64,000 nucleotides of DNA from Betaproteobacteria bacterium (GTDB lineage: Bacteria > Pseudomonadota > Gammaproteobacteria > Burkholderiales > Rhodocyclaceae), in contig JAHRYW010000006.1 of NCBI GenBank assembly GCA_020621865.1, positions 124,001 through 188,000 of the forward strand, read 5' to 3'. Positions 28,083 to 37,918 of this stretch are shown here, piece after piece. Below the pieces are notes generated by a model. It searched no databases and had not been told where the DNA came from. It saw nothing but the letters and a program-made list of their open reading frames with translations. Made by a program: the position numbers and the translations under genes. Every line of letters starts with the position of its first letter. Position 1 is the first letter of the stretch.

Positions 28083-30215
28083 TTACTTTTTGCTATTAAA
28101 TTGCCCACGAGCTTTATCCGCCACGTAGGCCCTTAGCAATTCGGCATCTTCTGGTGAAAAGTCACCTTGACCGATCATGCCGTTATTCTGCTTTGCCCCC
28201 TTTACTACGACTTCGTACCAGGCTTCCTTCGATTGCAAAATCGGAGAGCGGGTTAGACTTGGGATGCTTCCACCGATAGAATCGGCATGAGGCCCGTGGC
28301 ACAGCCAGCAACTTCCCCTTATATAGAGCTCTTCGCCCTGCTTAAGAGCCTCTTTAGTTGACGGGATATTTGGAGGTGCGACTTTGTCATGCTCCCTGAC
28401 CTTAGTCTCAGGGACCCTTGCCTTTCCGTCGAGCACAAATGCCATCAACCGTGTAGCGCCGCGCGCATTCTCACCTACGGAATATGCAGGAAGGGAATTT
28501 CGCGCCATAGCTGGCGCTCCAACAGCTGCGAGGATTACCTGCTTACCATCAACGTTATAGCTAACAGGGGCCGCGTGTATTGCTGAACCAGTTTTCTTCG
28601 ACCAAAGCAATTGTCCGTTTTCCGCACTGTACGCATTGAGCAAACCCGTTGCAGTACCGTGGAAGACAAGATTACCTGCAGTCGACAACGTTCCGCCATT
28701 AATTGGCAAATCTTGAGGAATTTTCCAACGAGCCATTTTCTGGACGGGGTCCCAAGCGATCAGACTGCCCCTACCCTTTACGTCCTTTGGACTCGTACCC
28801 GAAGAGTATGTATCTGTTAGCACTCCACCTAATACTGCCTTATTGTCAGTAGCGTATAGCGTAGAAAGATTCCATGCGCTGAAATAAACCAATCCGGTTA
28901 CCGGGCTCATACTCATAGGCTGCCAATTGTGGCCGCCCCATACGCCTGGATAGACAAGCGCCTTCCCATCCGAATTTTGATAATAGCGAGCTCCCGGTAG
29001 CTCTACGGGCCTGCCAGTATCAAGATCATAATGGCTAGCCCAACTTACTGGCACAAAATTATCCGCGCTGATCAATTTCCCATTAGATCGATCAACGACG
29101 TAGAAGAACCCGCTTTTTGGTGCTTGCATCAAAACCTTTTTCTTAACCCCATCAAAGTCTATATCTGCAAGCATAATTGGCATATTCGCATTGTAATCCC
29201 AAGCATCACGTGGAACTGCTTGATAATGCCACTTATACTCACCGGTTTTCGCATCTACCGCGAGTATAGAATTTGTGTACAGCGTATCTCCCCCCCCCGG
29301 GCTTCTAACCTCGGGATTAATAGATGACGCCGAATCTGTGCCGAAATATACTGTATCAAAATCGGGGTCATAGACAATTGACCCCCAGACTGCCGCGCCA
29401 CCGTCCTTGGCATAACCTTCTGACCACGTTTTAGAGGCAATGTCCATCGCTTTTGATTTTGTATGGGAATCAGGCGCATTTGGCACCGTAAAGAATTTCC
29501 ACAGCTCCTTGCCATTATTCGCATCAAATGCTGAAAGATGGCCAACAGCCCCGAAATCAGAAACTCCACTACCAATATATACCCTGCCCTTAACTACAAG
29601 AGGAGCGCCAGCAATGCCGTGTTCTTTAGTTGGATCACAAACCGACGATGACCAAGTGATTTCCCCATTTTTTGAATTGAGGGCGATCAACTTGCAATCT
29701 GCAGTACCCACATAAACTTTGCCGTCATGAACAGCGATTCCTCGATTGATTCTTCGTGTCCAACTACTTGAGAAGCCATGACTTGCGTCCACTTTTGGCT
29801 CAAACTTCCATAGAACTTTCCCCGTGTTAGCAGTAACCGCGTACACTATAGACCCCGGTAGGCTAACGTAAATAACGCCATCAATCACGATAGGTGTAGC
29901 TGAAACACCATCAACACCATTTAAATCAAGCGCCCATGAAAGCCCAAGGCGATTTACGTTCCGATCATTAACTTGGGTTAAGGCACTAAAATTTTGTTCA
30001 TAATAGCTCCCCCCTTTATATGCCCAATTATCAGCCGCATAACCCCTACCATCATTAATAGCATTATGCTTATTTAACTCTGACATTTGGAGCTGATCAT
30101 TAATGCCATTCTTAGCTGATGCCGCGCCCGCCCAGGCAGCTGCCACAGCAATGACCACAAGATTAGCAACAAAGCGTTTCCCGTTCATCGCCTTATTGGA
30201 TTCAAGCATTCCCAT
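28083..30215 (-). CDS. PQQ-dependent quinohemoprotein dehydrogenase 2
   Basis: 710 residues, signal peptide ending GAASA, PQQ propeller and C-terminal heme domain with CWLCH. The catalytic-Asp segment is GGGDTLY. It is a clear paralogue of dehydrogenase 1 and shares its oddities: SSSWTRRINRG where the vicinal disulfide usually lies, and YFGTDSA instead of a GTGN-type metal ligand. Both also have a Cys pair further on (TADCKLIAL and VCDP here) that might form a different disulfide. No Asp two residues after the catalytic Asp, so the lanthanide signature is absent. AGAGGTG lies upstream of the ATG. Confidence 0.92.
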   Translation of the reverse strand: MGMLESNKAMNGKRFVANLVVIAVAAAWAGAASAKNGINDQLQMSELNKHNAINDGRGYAADNWAYKGGSYYEQNFSALTQVNDRNVNRLGLSWALDLNGVDGVSATPIVIDGVIYVSLPGSIVYAVTANTGKVLWKFEPKVDASHGFSSSWTRRINRGIAVHDGKVYVGTADCKLIALNSKNGEITWSSSVCDPTKEHGIAGAPLVVKGRVYIGSGVSDFGAVGHLSAFDANNGKELWKFFTVPNAPDSHTKSKAMDIASKTWSEGYAKDGGAAVWGSIVYDPDFDTVYFGTDSASSINPEVRSPGGGDTLYTNSILAVDAKTGEYKWHYQAVPRDAWDYNANMPIMLADIDFDGVKKKVLMQAPKSGFFYVVDRSNGKLISADNFVPVSWASHYDLDTGRPVELPGARYYQNSDGKALVYPGVWGGHNWQPMSMSPVTGLVYFSAWNLSTLYATDNKAVLGGVLTDTYSSGTSPKDVKGRGSLIAWDPVQKMARWKIPQDLPINGGTLSTAGNLVFHGTATGLLNAYSAENGQLLWSKKTGSAIHAAPVSYNVDGKQVILAAVGAPAMARNSLPAYSVGENARGATRLMAFVLDGKARVPETKVREHDKVAPPNIPSTKEALKQGEELYIRGSCWLCHGPHADSIGGSIPSLTRSPILQSKEAWYEVVVKGAKQNNGMIGQGDFSPEDAELLRAYVADKARGQFNSKK

Positions 30216-30336
30216 GTTTTTTACACCTCTATTTTCAATATACGGTTAGACGAGCGCACATATATCGCAAAGACAATTAATATGATTGGCCCATAACAAT
30301 GACCCAGTTACCAAGACTTACTCACCTTTTAAAGAA

Positions 30337-30780
30337 TCACATTGAGCCAGATCCGAATATTTCGCCCAGAACACGCCAATCCTTTCCATCATTACTCCAA
30401 ATATATACCCCTCTATAAATCAGATTGCGCTCGTGCGATCCAACTGGAATACATTTGTAGGTAACGAATGAATAGGCCAATTTTCCGGATACTTCTCGCG
30501 CCGAATCCGGCGCAATTACGCAATCCTTAGTTGATTTCAGCACATCGTCAATGATCGCCATTAATGACTTTTTATCTCTAGCAACTTGCAGGGTACCCTC
30601 CGCGGCAACAACCGCCCCCTCCCGGTATAGCTTTTTATATACAGCCTCCGAATCTCCTTTCTTTATTGCTGCCTCTACAGCCTTATATACATTGGCAATA
30701 CCACGATCAAACCCAGAAAGATCTTCCGCAAATACATTAACTGCACCAAAACACAATAAAACTGTTAATAGATACTTCAT
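30337..30780 (-). CDS. Small secreted SnoaL/DUF4440-like protein
   Basis: 147 residues from ATG 30780 (a GTG four codons earlier is possible). A Sec signal (MKYLLTVLLCFGAVNVFA) is followed by a short alpha+beta domain with a pattern reminiscent of DUF4440/SnoaL-like folds (YKKLYREGAVVAAEGTLQVARDKKSL… ending DWRVLGEIFGSG). No catalytic residues are obvious. It lies about 120 bp upstream of PQQ dehydrogenase 2, on the same strand, so may belong to the same unit. Family placement is tentative. Confidence 0.65.
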   Translation of the reverse strand: MKYLLTVLLCFGAVNVFAEDLSGFDRGIANVYKAVEAAIKKGDSEAVYKKLYREGAVVAAEGTLQVARDKKSLMAIIDDVLKSTKDCVIAPDSAREVSGKLAYSFVTYKCIPVGSHERNLIYRGVYIWSNDGKDWRVLGEIFGSGSM

Positions 30781-30792
30781 TTGCTCGCTCAC

Positions 30793-32114
30793 AAGTATTA
30801 AAAAAAGTTGCTAAGTCAGCATACATATGCCGCCACTAAAGACCGCCCCCTACTATCCTTCTACGCGACCCCGACACATATTTCGGCGCATTTCAACATT
30901 CAACTATCCATCATTAATTATTTCGCCAACTCGTTCCAAATGGTTATCGAAAAATTGCATTGAACTGTTTCCCGCCTCCTACGGTAGCCGAGGGTTTCAA
31001 TTTGTATTTTCAGCCAGCACATTAATTTGAACAACTACTAAAGCATATATACTCAATCGGCTAAAATTAATTATCGCTCCGGGAAATATTTATTATAAAG
31101 CGCACACTGGCTCTCCAACATAAACAGCTCATACGCTCCTCCAATTGCAAAAATATCCCCAGCCTTCCTTAATTAACGCCCCTAAGCAGATACCTTGTCT
31201 AGTCACATCGACTCTAAGGAAGGCGCAGCCATATCTCCTTTATTCATTACAACCGTGAAATAATTATCACTATCAGCCAAAAATTTTTATGGCAGGAAAC
31301 GATATATCGCGCCAACCTAGTAATTAGCCTTTCGATCAAAAATAGCCAATTATTTTCTCGATAGCTTGCGATAGACTGAGTGGGGTCAATTTCTATCTTT
31401 CGGGCAAACCATAGGCTCCAAATAGTGCTCTTTCGCACCTATACCATCGCCCGAGCAAACTTCACGTCTCACTTTTTTGACAATTACACTAGAAGCATCT
31501 CGACTATCATTTTTGTTAGTTTGCAAAAATATAAGTTTCGCAAAGTAACACTCGCCCCCCTCATACAACGAGCCCAGGTACGCTGTTAAATGTGCTGCCC
31601 GATTCCACGTTTTTGTAAGCGTGCCATCAAGCGAGAATTTGCGATATCCATAATCAGCATTCCTTCGTACGCCTAGCTTGCTCTCTATCCGCGCCGTCCC
31701 GAGCTCTACTTTTTTAGACTTAACGCTAGAATTACGATGCTCATTAAAGACGAGCGAAGCAGCCTCATTACCTGCACCTGCTCGCGCAGGAGCAGCGAAA
31801 TAACGCTATCTATCGTTAAGTCAATACCGGCTTACCTTCAGAATACGCGGACTACCTACCTCTCTTGACCTGCGGATAGATGTAGATGGCTGCTATACGA
31901 CTGGACTAGGGCAGGTATATGGCTGTCTTGTCGACAAAAGCGCGATAGCAACACCACACTTAACCACCGCTCCGCCCGCAGGCGGTTTAGAGCTACTTCT
32001 AGGAGCCCCGTGTCCGCTAAAACTTTTTGCGGTACTTGACAATACCCCGTTGCTAGCCTGAGGATAAGCAATGACTAATCCCAACTAAGTAAGCAAAGAC
32101 AAGAGGTATTCACT
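30793..32114. other. 1.3-kb intergenic region between divergent units
   Basis: Separates the minus-strand dehydrogenase genes from the plus-strand AraC gene. No frame here has both a ribosome-binding site and a recognisable domain. It should contain the divergent promoters. Short GC-rich hairpins are present near 31784-31797 and 31975-31990, of unclear meaning. It may include decayed DNA. Confidence 0.5.
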
Positions 32115-33068
32115 ATGGATAATCTATTCGTCCTGCACCCAAACATTCGAGAAAACATCCATGTTGGCAAATGGGATTTTTTTTACGAACAGATTTCGTG
32201 TGGAAAATTTAGTGCTCAAGTGCGAAGTGCGGAATTTTCTGACTCATTATTAATGGTGGAAGAGGATTGTAATCAGCCATTAATGTCAGGAGGGCGACTT
32301 GGGGATAGCCATATTTCTTTAACAATCCACAGCCCCACCAATTCGCATGGAATTTTCTGTGGGAAACCAATGGGTTCTGCTCATGTAGGACTACTCGCTC
32401 CCGACCGCGATTTTGAGCTCTACACGAAGACTCCTCTCAATATGTTCACCCTCACACTTGGGATTTCAGATCCTAAATTTCAAGAAGTTAGCCAATTACT
32501 AATTGACTATTTCCAAAGAAACTATCGAAATGGCGATGTAATTGAGAATATACAACTTGCGAATGCTCTTCGCGAATTTAAAAATACAATCGCGGGCGAT
32601 ATTTTCACCTCTCCCGGTCTAATTGAAAGTCAACTCTTTAAAACTCACGCAGAAGACGTTGTAATATTTTCGCTTATTGAAAAAATTGAGCATTCGCTAA
32701 AGGGCGGGACACCCAACCGCCCTGTTTCTGCTTCGGCTTGGCTTGTCAGCGAATTTAGGAAAGAAGTATTGGCTAGCCGAGCAAATCAGTTTTCATTGAC
32801 GAAGACATGCGAAAAACTAGGGGTCGCGCACCGGACACTCCACAAATGCATTAGTGAGAGCCTTGGGATTGGCCCATTACTTTTCTGTCGATATATTCGA
32901 CTTAATAGTGCACGAAAGGCATTAATTGAAGCCAATCGCAATAACAAACAAAGATCTATTGCTGAAATTGCTGAAGAATATGGATTCTGGCATCTGCCAC
33001 GATTTTCTGCGTACTACCGAGCCATGTTCAGTGAATTACCCTCTCAAACCCACAAGTCTAATAATTAA
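32115..33068 (+). CDS. AraC-family transcriptional activator (QhpR/EutR-like candidate)
   Basis: 317 residues from an ATG with AGAGG 9 nt upstream. The C-terminal about 95 residues form the AraC double helix-turn-helix (SLTKTCEKLGVAHRTLHKCI; AEIAEEYGFWHLPRFSAYYR). The N-terminal about 200 residues are of the type found in EutR and QhpR regulators rather than a clear cupin arm. In Paracoccus an AraC-type protein, QhpR, activates the qhp operon. Here the gene is 22 kb from qhpA, beside the PQQ dehydrogenases, so it could control either set or both. Confidence 0.88.
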   Translation: MDNLFVLHPNIRENIHVGKWDFFYEQISCGKFSAQVRSAEFSDSLLMVEEDCNQPLMSGGRLGDSHISLTIHSPTNSHGIFCGKPMGSAHVGLLAPDRDFELYTKTPLNMFTLTLGISDPKFQEVSQLLIDYFQRNYRNGDVIENIQLANALREFKNTIAGDIFTSPGLIESQLFKTHAEDVVIFSLIEKIEHSLKGGTPNRPVSASAWLVSEFRKEVLASRANQFSLTKTCEKLGVAHRTLHKCISESLGIGPLLFCRYIRLNSARKALIEANRNNKQRSIAEIAEEYGFWHLPRFSAYYRAMFSELPSQTHKSNN

Positions 33069-33760
33069 TTCTATTAACGATCTCATCCAATTAGAGCCCT
33101 TCAACGGATTTGATCTCAATTTACATTAAATTATAGAGGCACTTTTATAATACTTGCCAAAGGCACTTCCCCACATTTTGGAATAGGCCACAACCATAAT
33201 ACATGGGATTCGTTTCATCAATCCACAAAAAGGCAACTAGGCTGGCAGGGGTGAAAAGCCAGGAACGCTTATTGAACTTTAATGACTCAATACCCCCCCC
33301 CTGGTGCGATCTATAACAACCCAGATCACATTATATTCACGGTCAATAATAGATTTTGACTTATAAATTCTGATTTATTAAGAGTAAAGACTGATTTTTT
33401 TGTAGAGGTCGAGGCCGACCTAGCGCTCAAAACCTCTTTCGGCAATACTGATTCCGCGATGCGTAGCTCAACAACTAGCGTAGTAAATTTGGTGCGGTCT
33501 CCCTTCGGGATTCGCAGGGCCTTTTCGCTTGAACTACTCATTGATATTGGAAGACAACAGCGAGCCCCGAAAGGCGCGGATGCTAGTTTTCGGGGTTGTC
33601 ACACACTTTCCGGCATTTTTAGTCAGAAACGCTCACCCAGAGAACACCCGGGCACCAGCCCGACTGGTCGCGCTACACCGTGAGCGTCGCCTGTTCGGCT
33701 ATCCTCGCTTTAAAATCTAAATATTTTATCGACACTAGTTACGTTAATTAATATATTAGT
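33069..33760. other. Intergenic region with a possible transposase remnant
   Basis: No intact gene. Around 33640-33715 a plus-strand frame reads ARLVALHRERRLFGYPR, resembling the HRERRRFGYRRL segment of IS3-type OrfB, but it stops at once. It is probably a scar of a third insertion sequence. A C8 run lies near 33293. Confidence 0.4.
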
Positions 33761-33792
33761 AAAAAAAAGCCGGTTCTACAAAGAGAACCGGC
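33761..33792 (-). terminator. Hairpin terminator
   Basis: GCCGGTTCT and AGAACCGGC form a perfect 9-bp stem with a 6-nt loop. On the minus strand a T8 run follows. No gene directly upstream on that strand other than DUF1329 (over 390 bp away), which has its own terminator; it may also serve a lost gene. Confidence 0.75.
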
Positions 33793-34123
33793 GAGGTGGA
33801 GCGACAGCGGTTGGATGGAATGGGCACTGCCGTCCAAGGGGACAAAATATCCGAAACAATTCTATTTTTCTCATAGAACAGCTTCATTAAATTGGTTATC
33901 CATACTAGACGTATTGTGGATCACAATATCAATTACAGCTATCCAATTCCGGCACAATCGCAATATAGTCATATACAGAATTACATCTATGGCGACAGCA
34001 CAATTAAGGGAAGACGCTACTAGGCAGAATCATCCAGTAGAAAAAACATCGAGCTTTGAATACGGATAGATAATACAAAATCAGCCACATCATCACAAAT
34101 CTGCAGAAGGTAACTCCCCATAA

Positions 34124-34152
34124 GAAAAACCCCCGGCATCACCGGGGGGTTT
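34124..34152 (-). terminator. Terminator after the DUF1329 gene
   Basis: A GC-rich stem (CCCCCGG / CCGGGGG, loop CATCA) is followed on the minus strand by T-rich sequence. It lies 31 bp after the DUF1329 stop. Tracts on both sides suggest it can work in either direction. Confidence 0.8.
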
Positions 34153-34183
34153 ATGAAACCAAAGTTATTAACAGAGCGAACAG

Positions 34184-35569
34184 TCAGCGCTCGCTTCTTG
34201 ATCGCAAACTATCTGAGCTGAAATAAGATGGATTCAATCGCGGATCACCAGGTTCAGCAATCCAGCGGATATCGGATCCAGTTCCTGCGGCATGCATGTC
34301 GAATACGTACCGTCCATCAGCAAGGTTATATTGCATGAGGACAGGCGAATGGCACGCTCCACCGAGCTCTGCCACCGGAATTACGTACGATTCCCGTACC
34401 TTCCAAAGCTTACCTTGATTGTCATAATCTTCAGCAGCAACGATATTCCAAGTGTCTTCGTCTAGGTAATACGTTCTCTTTGATGCCACATGGCGAGTAC
34501 CACTTTTAACTGTAGCCTCGACTACCCATACTCGATGTAGTTCATATCGCCTATATTCAGGATTTAAAAAATCTTGCTGCGCTATATCTTCAAATTTAGC
34601 GTTGAATTTATAGGCACCAAATGAGTTGTATGGAACGTAAAGGTCTTTTTTACCGACCAATTTCCAATCAAAGCGGTCCATTGCTCCCCAAAACATAGTT
34701 GGCTCATCCATCGTATATTGATTTTCAAAGCCAATTTGTGGAGCATCGTATGCATACGTTGGCATACGACGCACGCGTCGCTGCCCCGGGAAGTAGTAAA
34801 ACACTTCACTACCCGGCTCGTTAATGCGCACGGTCATATTTAGTGCCTGCCCAGCCAAGGCTATCGGGGCGTTGTAGCCGAAATTCGCGTAAAACTCGAT
34901 TGGGGGCATCGAGGATAACGCATTTGCGCCTTTCTTCCCCCAAGGCGTATATGAAAACATAAATGCTTCAACTTTAATGAATTCCGACGAACCCTTTCTA
35001 GGAGATACAGTAGACCAAGTCTTAGGCCAGTCTACGCCAAGACCTTGATAACGAAACTTTGCATTCGTCATTGCTTCGGCGCCAGTCGCTGGAATAGGGA
35101 ACGGAACCCCGGGAAGAATAGCGTCCTTTAAATACCATCCGTCAGATGCCATCTTTGCGGTTGTTACGTTCTTCTTAGTGTTCTCCTTCACAAAATCCGG
35201 CACCTGGCAAGTGCGCCGCGAAGGATATACATCCATTCGATATCCTTTGATATCTTTAAATAATTCAGCCTGGCCCGGACTTAATTTATCGGAATATTTG
35301 CTAACATTAGTTGCGTCAATTGAGAAAAGCTTTTTATCGTCTTTGTATTTCCAATAATCCCCTCGAAATTTCCCATAGCTCCAACCGGGCAAGAATGGAT
35401 TTTCCGCTGCCCACGCGCCGATGCTGCCATCTTTCGCCCCCCCCTTCTCCCCGCCAAGAGGAGTTAAATCAGTTCCAAGACGCTCTGCGTCCTGGGGGTT
35501 AGCGCCATACACCAGTCCAATTTGGGACAATGCGACAGCAATCGCTGCTATTTTGATAATACCCTTCAT
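34184..35569 (-). CDS. DUF1329 periplasmic/outer-membrane lipid-handling-like protein
   Basis: 461 residues, with AAGGAG before the ATG and a Sec signal ending VYGA. The body matches DUF1329: an early AERLGTDLTPLGGE segment, FYYFPGQRRVRRMP and RTYYLDEDTWNIVAAEDYD near the C-terminus. This family shares the LolB/LppX-like half-barrel fold and regularly accompanies DUF1302, YCF48 and MMPL genes, all present in this region but here split over 16 kb with dehydrogenases in between. Probably moves or binds a hydrophobic compound in the periplasm. Confidence 0.88.
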   Translation of the reverse strand: MKGIIKIAAIAVALSQIGLVYGANPQDAERLGTDLTPLGGEKGGAKDGSIGAWAAENPFLPGWSYGKFRGDYWKYKDDKKLFSIDATNVSKYSDKLSPGQAELFKDIKGYRMDVYPSRRTCQVPDFVKENTKKNVTTAKMASDGWYLKDAILPGVPFPIPATGAEAMTNAKFRYQGLGVDWPKTWSTVSPRKGSSEFIKVEAFMFSYTPWGKKGANALSSMPPIEFYANFGYNAPIALAGQALNMTVRINEPGSEVFYYFPGQRRVRRMPTYAYDAPQIGFENQYTMDEPTMFWGAMDRFDWKLVGKKDLYVPYNSFGAYKFNAKFEDIAQQDFLNPEYRRYELHRVWVVEATVKSGTRHVASKRTYYLDEDTWNIVAAEDYDNQGKLWKVRESYVIPVAELGGACHSPVLMQYNLADGRYVFDMHAAGTGSDIRWIAEPGDPRLNPSYFSSDSLRSRSER

Positions 35570-35837
35570 TTTTTCTCCTTTGACTTAATAATAACCACCA
35601 CGCCCCCCCTACCTCGCCCAAGTCGTCGCTGCGTAAATTTCATGCTCGACGGGTATAAAATGGGTGATGATAAATATCGTGTTGGCAAGAGCCGTTCGTT
35701 AGGAAGGTAACTAAATCCTGGCCACTCACAGTTCTTCGAAGAAGCGTAAACACTATTGGATACTAAATTCCTAGGGGATCTTACGATATCCAATTCCCGC
35801 ACAAGCGTAAAATATGCAAGACGCATATAGCCCTATA

Positions 35838-36978
35838 TCCCCCGCAATGGAGTAGAGCCTGACCTTAGAGTCCAATCATCCCGACAAGGAGATTGGACAT
35901 GAAGAAACGATTCACTGAAGATCAGATCATTTCTCCTGTGGTAAGTGAATGCCGGTATAGCGGTTGTACGGAGTTGCGCCCCCCCCATCTCGGAGGTAGG
36001 CAACTACCTCTGGCAGAGCAAGCATGGGGGGATCAGTGTTTGGACGCCAAGCGGCTGACGGATCTAGAAGCAGAGAACAACTGACTTAAGATACTGGTGA
36101 CCAAGTCGCTTCCGGAGAACGAAAACGTCAAAGGAGCCCTGAGATAAAAATTGTGACCGCACCGTCAAGGCGTGATCTGCTGCGCTACCTGATCGACGGG
36201 GGACTCACCGAGCGAAAGTCGTTGCGCTTTGTTGGCAGGTGTCCGAGTTCATACCGTTATCGGCCACCAGCAGATCGCAACGCGGCTTAAAAGGCGCCAA
36301 TAGTCAGGCTGGAAAAAGGTCATCGGCGCTACGGGGCTGCGATGATCTAGCAGAATCTCGGGCAGGCCAGCTTGGCGGTGAAACACTAGCGGGTAGATCG
36401 GCTCTATGCCGACGCCAGCTTGCAAAAGAGATGGCGAAAGAGAAAAAACTGGTATTGGATCGGCACCCGCTAGAGCGCCTTTTGGCCGCCAACCAGGCCT
36501 TGTCGATCGATTTCGTGTTCGACTGGATGGCTGAAGGGCATCTCACCTATAGCCTGAGCGTTGTTGATGATACGACTCACGAAGCGGGCGGGACTGTTCC
36601 GTAACGTGCGATAGGTGGCATACAACTGATTAGAGCGCTCGAACAGTCAGCCAAAACTCGGGGATTGCCCAAGGCAATCCTAACAGACAGTGGCAAAAAC
36701 CTTCTGTTGCCGGGCCATGCCGACCTCGGCGCATTCCGATGGTGTCAACTCTTCCCATTGAATCCGGAAAGCCCAACCAGATTGCCCACATCTAATCGCT
36801 TAATGGGCGCTTCCGGGATCGGTATTTGAACGAATAGTGGTTTGCCAGCCTACGCGGCGCACAAGTCGTCGTCGAAGGCTGACGGCTTGACATCCGCTGA
36901 CTATGCCAATTCACTCACTCAAAAATCGAGTAAATTACCCTCGGGCTCTAAAGCCCAATGCCAGAGAAAACAGGGGGC
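35838..36978 (+). pseudogene. Degenerate full-length IS3-family copy
   Basis: About 1.14 kb that follows the intact IS3 element at 10178-11382 from end to end (ATCCCCCGC… left, …CAGGGGGCGG right; orfA start GATTGGACATGAAGAAACG). It has frameshifts and stops through orfA and orfB; only fragments such as LDRHPLERLLAANQAL remain readable. It is closer to the broken copy beside qhpA than to the intact element, so both decayed copies belong to an older wave. It has the same orientation as that copy. Confidence 0.85.
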
Positions 36979-37168
36979 GGTCACAGCGAAAAGCAGAGAT
37001 CTCTGCTTAGCCGCTTCTTAGACCTCGAGAGCTTGCTTCGATCCATGAATCTTCACGGCATAGCCCAAGCTGTCGAAACACTACCCCCCCATTGCGGCTT
37101 GCAATCACGAAGACCCGCCGACTGCAATACAAAAGGGGCTATACGCCGCTCATGAAATTCGCTGCTTC

Positions 37169-37480
37169 TTACACCAACAACTGGCCCAACGTCCCACCGT
37201 TGGCTAAGAAAGAAACAACCCATTTTGGCTGACGACCACGACCAGTCCAGACCAATGTCGAGTCGCTGGGATGTTTATACTTTACAGCCACTGGAGTTCG
37301 CGCTTTTTTTGCGGGAGCCTCGTCCACCAAATCACTCAAAGCAAAGCCTCGCTCAGCAGCGAACGCAATGATTTCCTTGCGCACTTGAAGCTTTTCCTCT
37401 TTCTCCCGTCGCTCTATTTCTTTCGGAATCTGAGCAAGCAGGGACTTCAGTTCAGCAACAGGTATATTAGATATATCCAT
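37169..37480 (-). CDS. H-NS/MvaT-like histone-family protein
   Basis: 103 residues from ATG 37480 (GAGG upstream). An N-terminal coiled-coil oligomerisation region (ELKSLLAQIPKEIERREKEEK) is joined to the C-terminal H-NS DNA-binding motif (KYKHPSDSTLVWTGRGRQPKWV region, ending GTLGQLLV). H-NS proteins carried on islands silence AT-rich acquired DNA, and this gene sits at the edge of the AT-rich block, between the degenerate IS and the defence module. A longer frame upstream has no start support. Confidence 0.9.
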   Translation of the reverse strand: MDISNIPVAELKSLLAQIPKEIERREKEEKLQVRKEIIAFAAERGFALSDLVDEAPAKKARTPVAVKYKHPSDSTLVWTGRGRQPKWVVSFLANGGTLGQLLV

Positions 37481-37690
37481 AAGAGCCTCTAAAAATTTAA
37501 TCAGCCTACGATAGCAATATCGTACCGCAACCCTGCTAACTTTCATATAGTTTGCTCCGAGTTTCTTCAAGAAAAACTCAATGCCGTACAAGCCACCCTG
37601 AAGGTGGGCGGTAGAAAGCATATTAAATCCAGCCATACGCCATACCAATCACAAATCATACTCGGTATGTTGGCAGGCACTCTCATACCT

Positions 37691-37873
37691 TCATTGGCGC
37701 TCTATCATCATTTTCCCTGAGGACTCTAAAATCTCATCAAGCGCCGCAATCTCTCCATTACGCTTCATTTGCGGGAAAATCACATAGCCAATAACCAACG
37801 AGAGGAAAAATATCCCAGCCAGGTTAGCATTGAAATAAATCATTGCACCAAAACAGATGAGAGAAGTAAGCAA
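37691..37873 (-). CDS. Small membrane protein, uncertain
   Basis: About 60 residues with one or two hydrophobic helices and an acidic, amphipathic tail (EIAALDEILESSGKM). The only start in range is TTG at 37873; hydrophobic coding continues further upstream without an ATG, so the start may lie elsewhere or the gene may be damaged. It is divergent from the next gene, with about 45 bp between starts. No known family. Confidence 0.35.
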   Translation of the reverse strand: MLTSLICFGAMIYFNANLAGIFFLSLVIGYVIFPQMKRNGEIAALDEILESSGKMMIERQ

Positions 37874-37918
37874 CCCAAAAATTGAGACAGCGTAGAGTCC
37901 AAAGCCACTAAGGGTAAG

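Noticed and set aside
31856-32071. Minus-strand frames upstream of the AraC gene
   Set aside because: Two overlapping frames with no start signals or known domains.
35566-35826. 86-codon minus-strand frame upstream of the DUF1329 gene
   Set aside because: It overlaps the DUF1329 ribosome-binding region, has no domain and no start signal.
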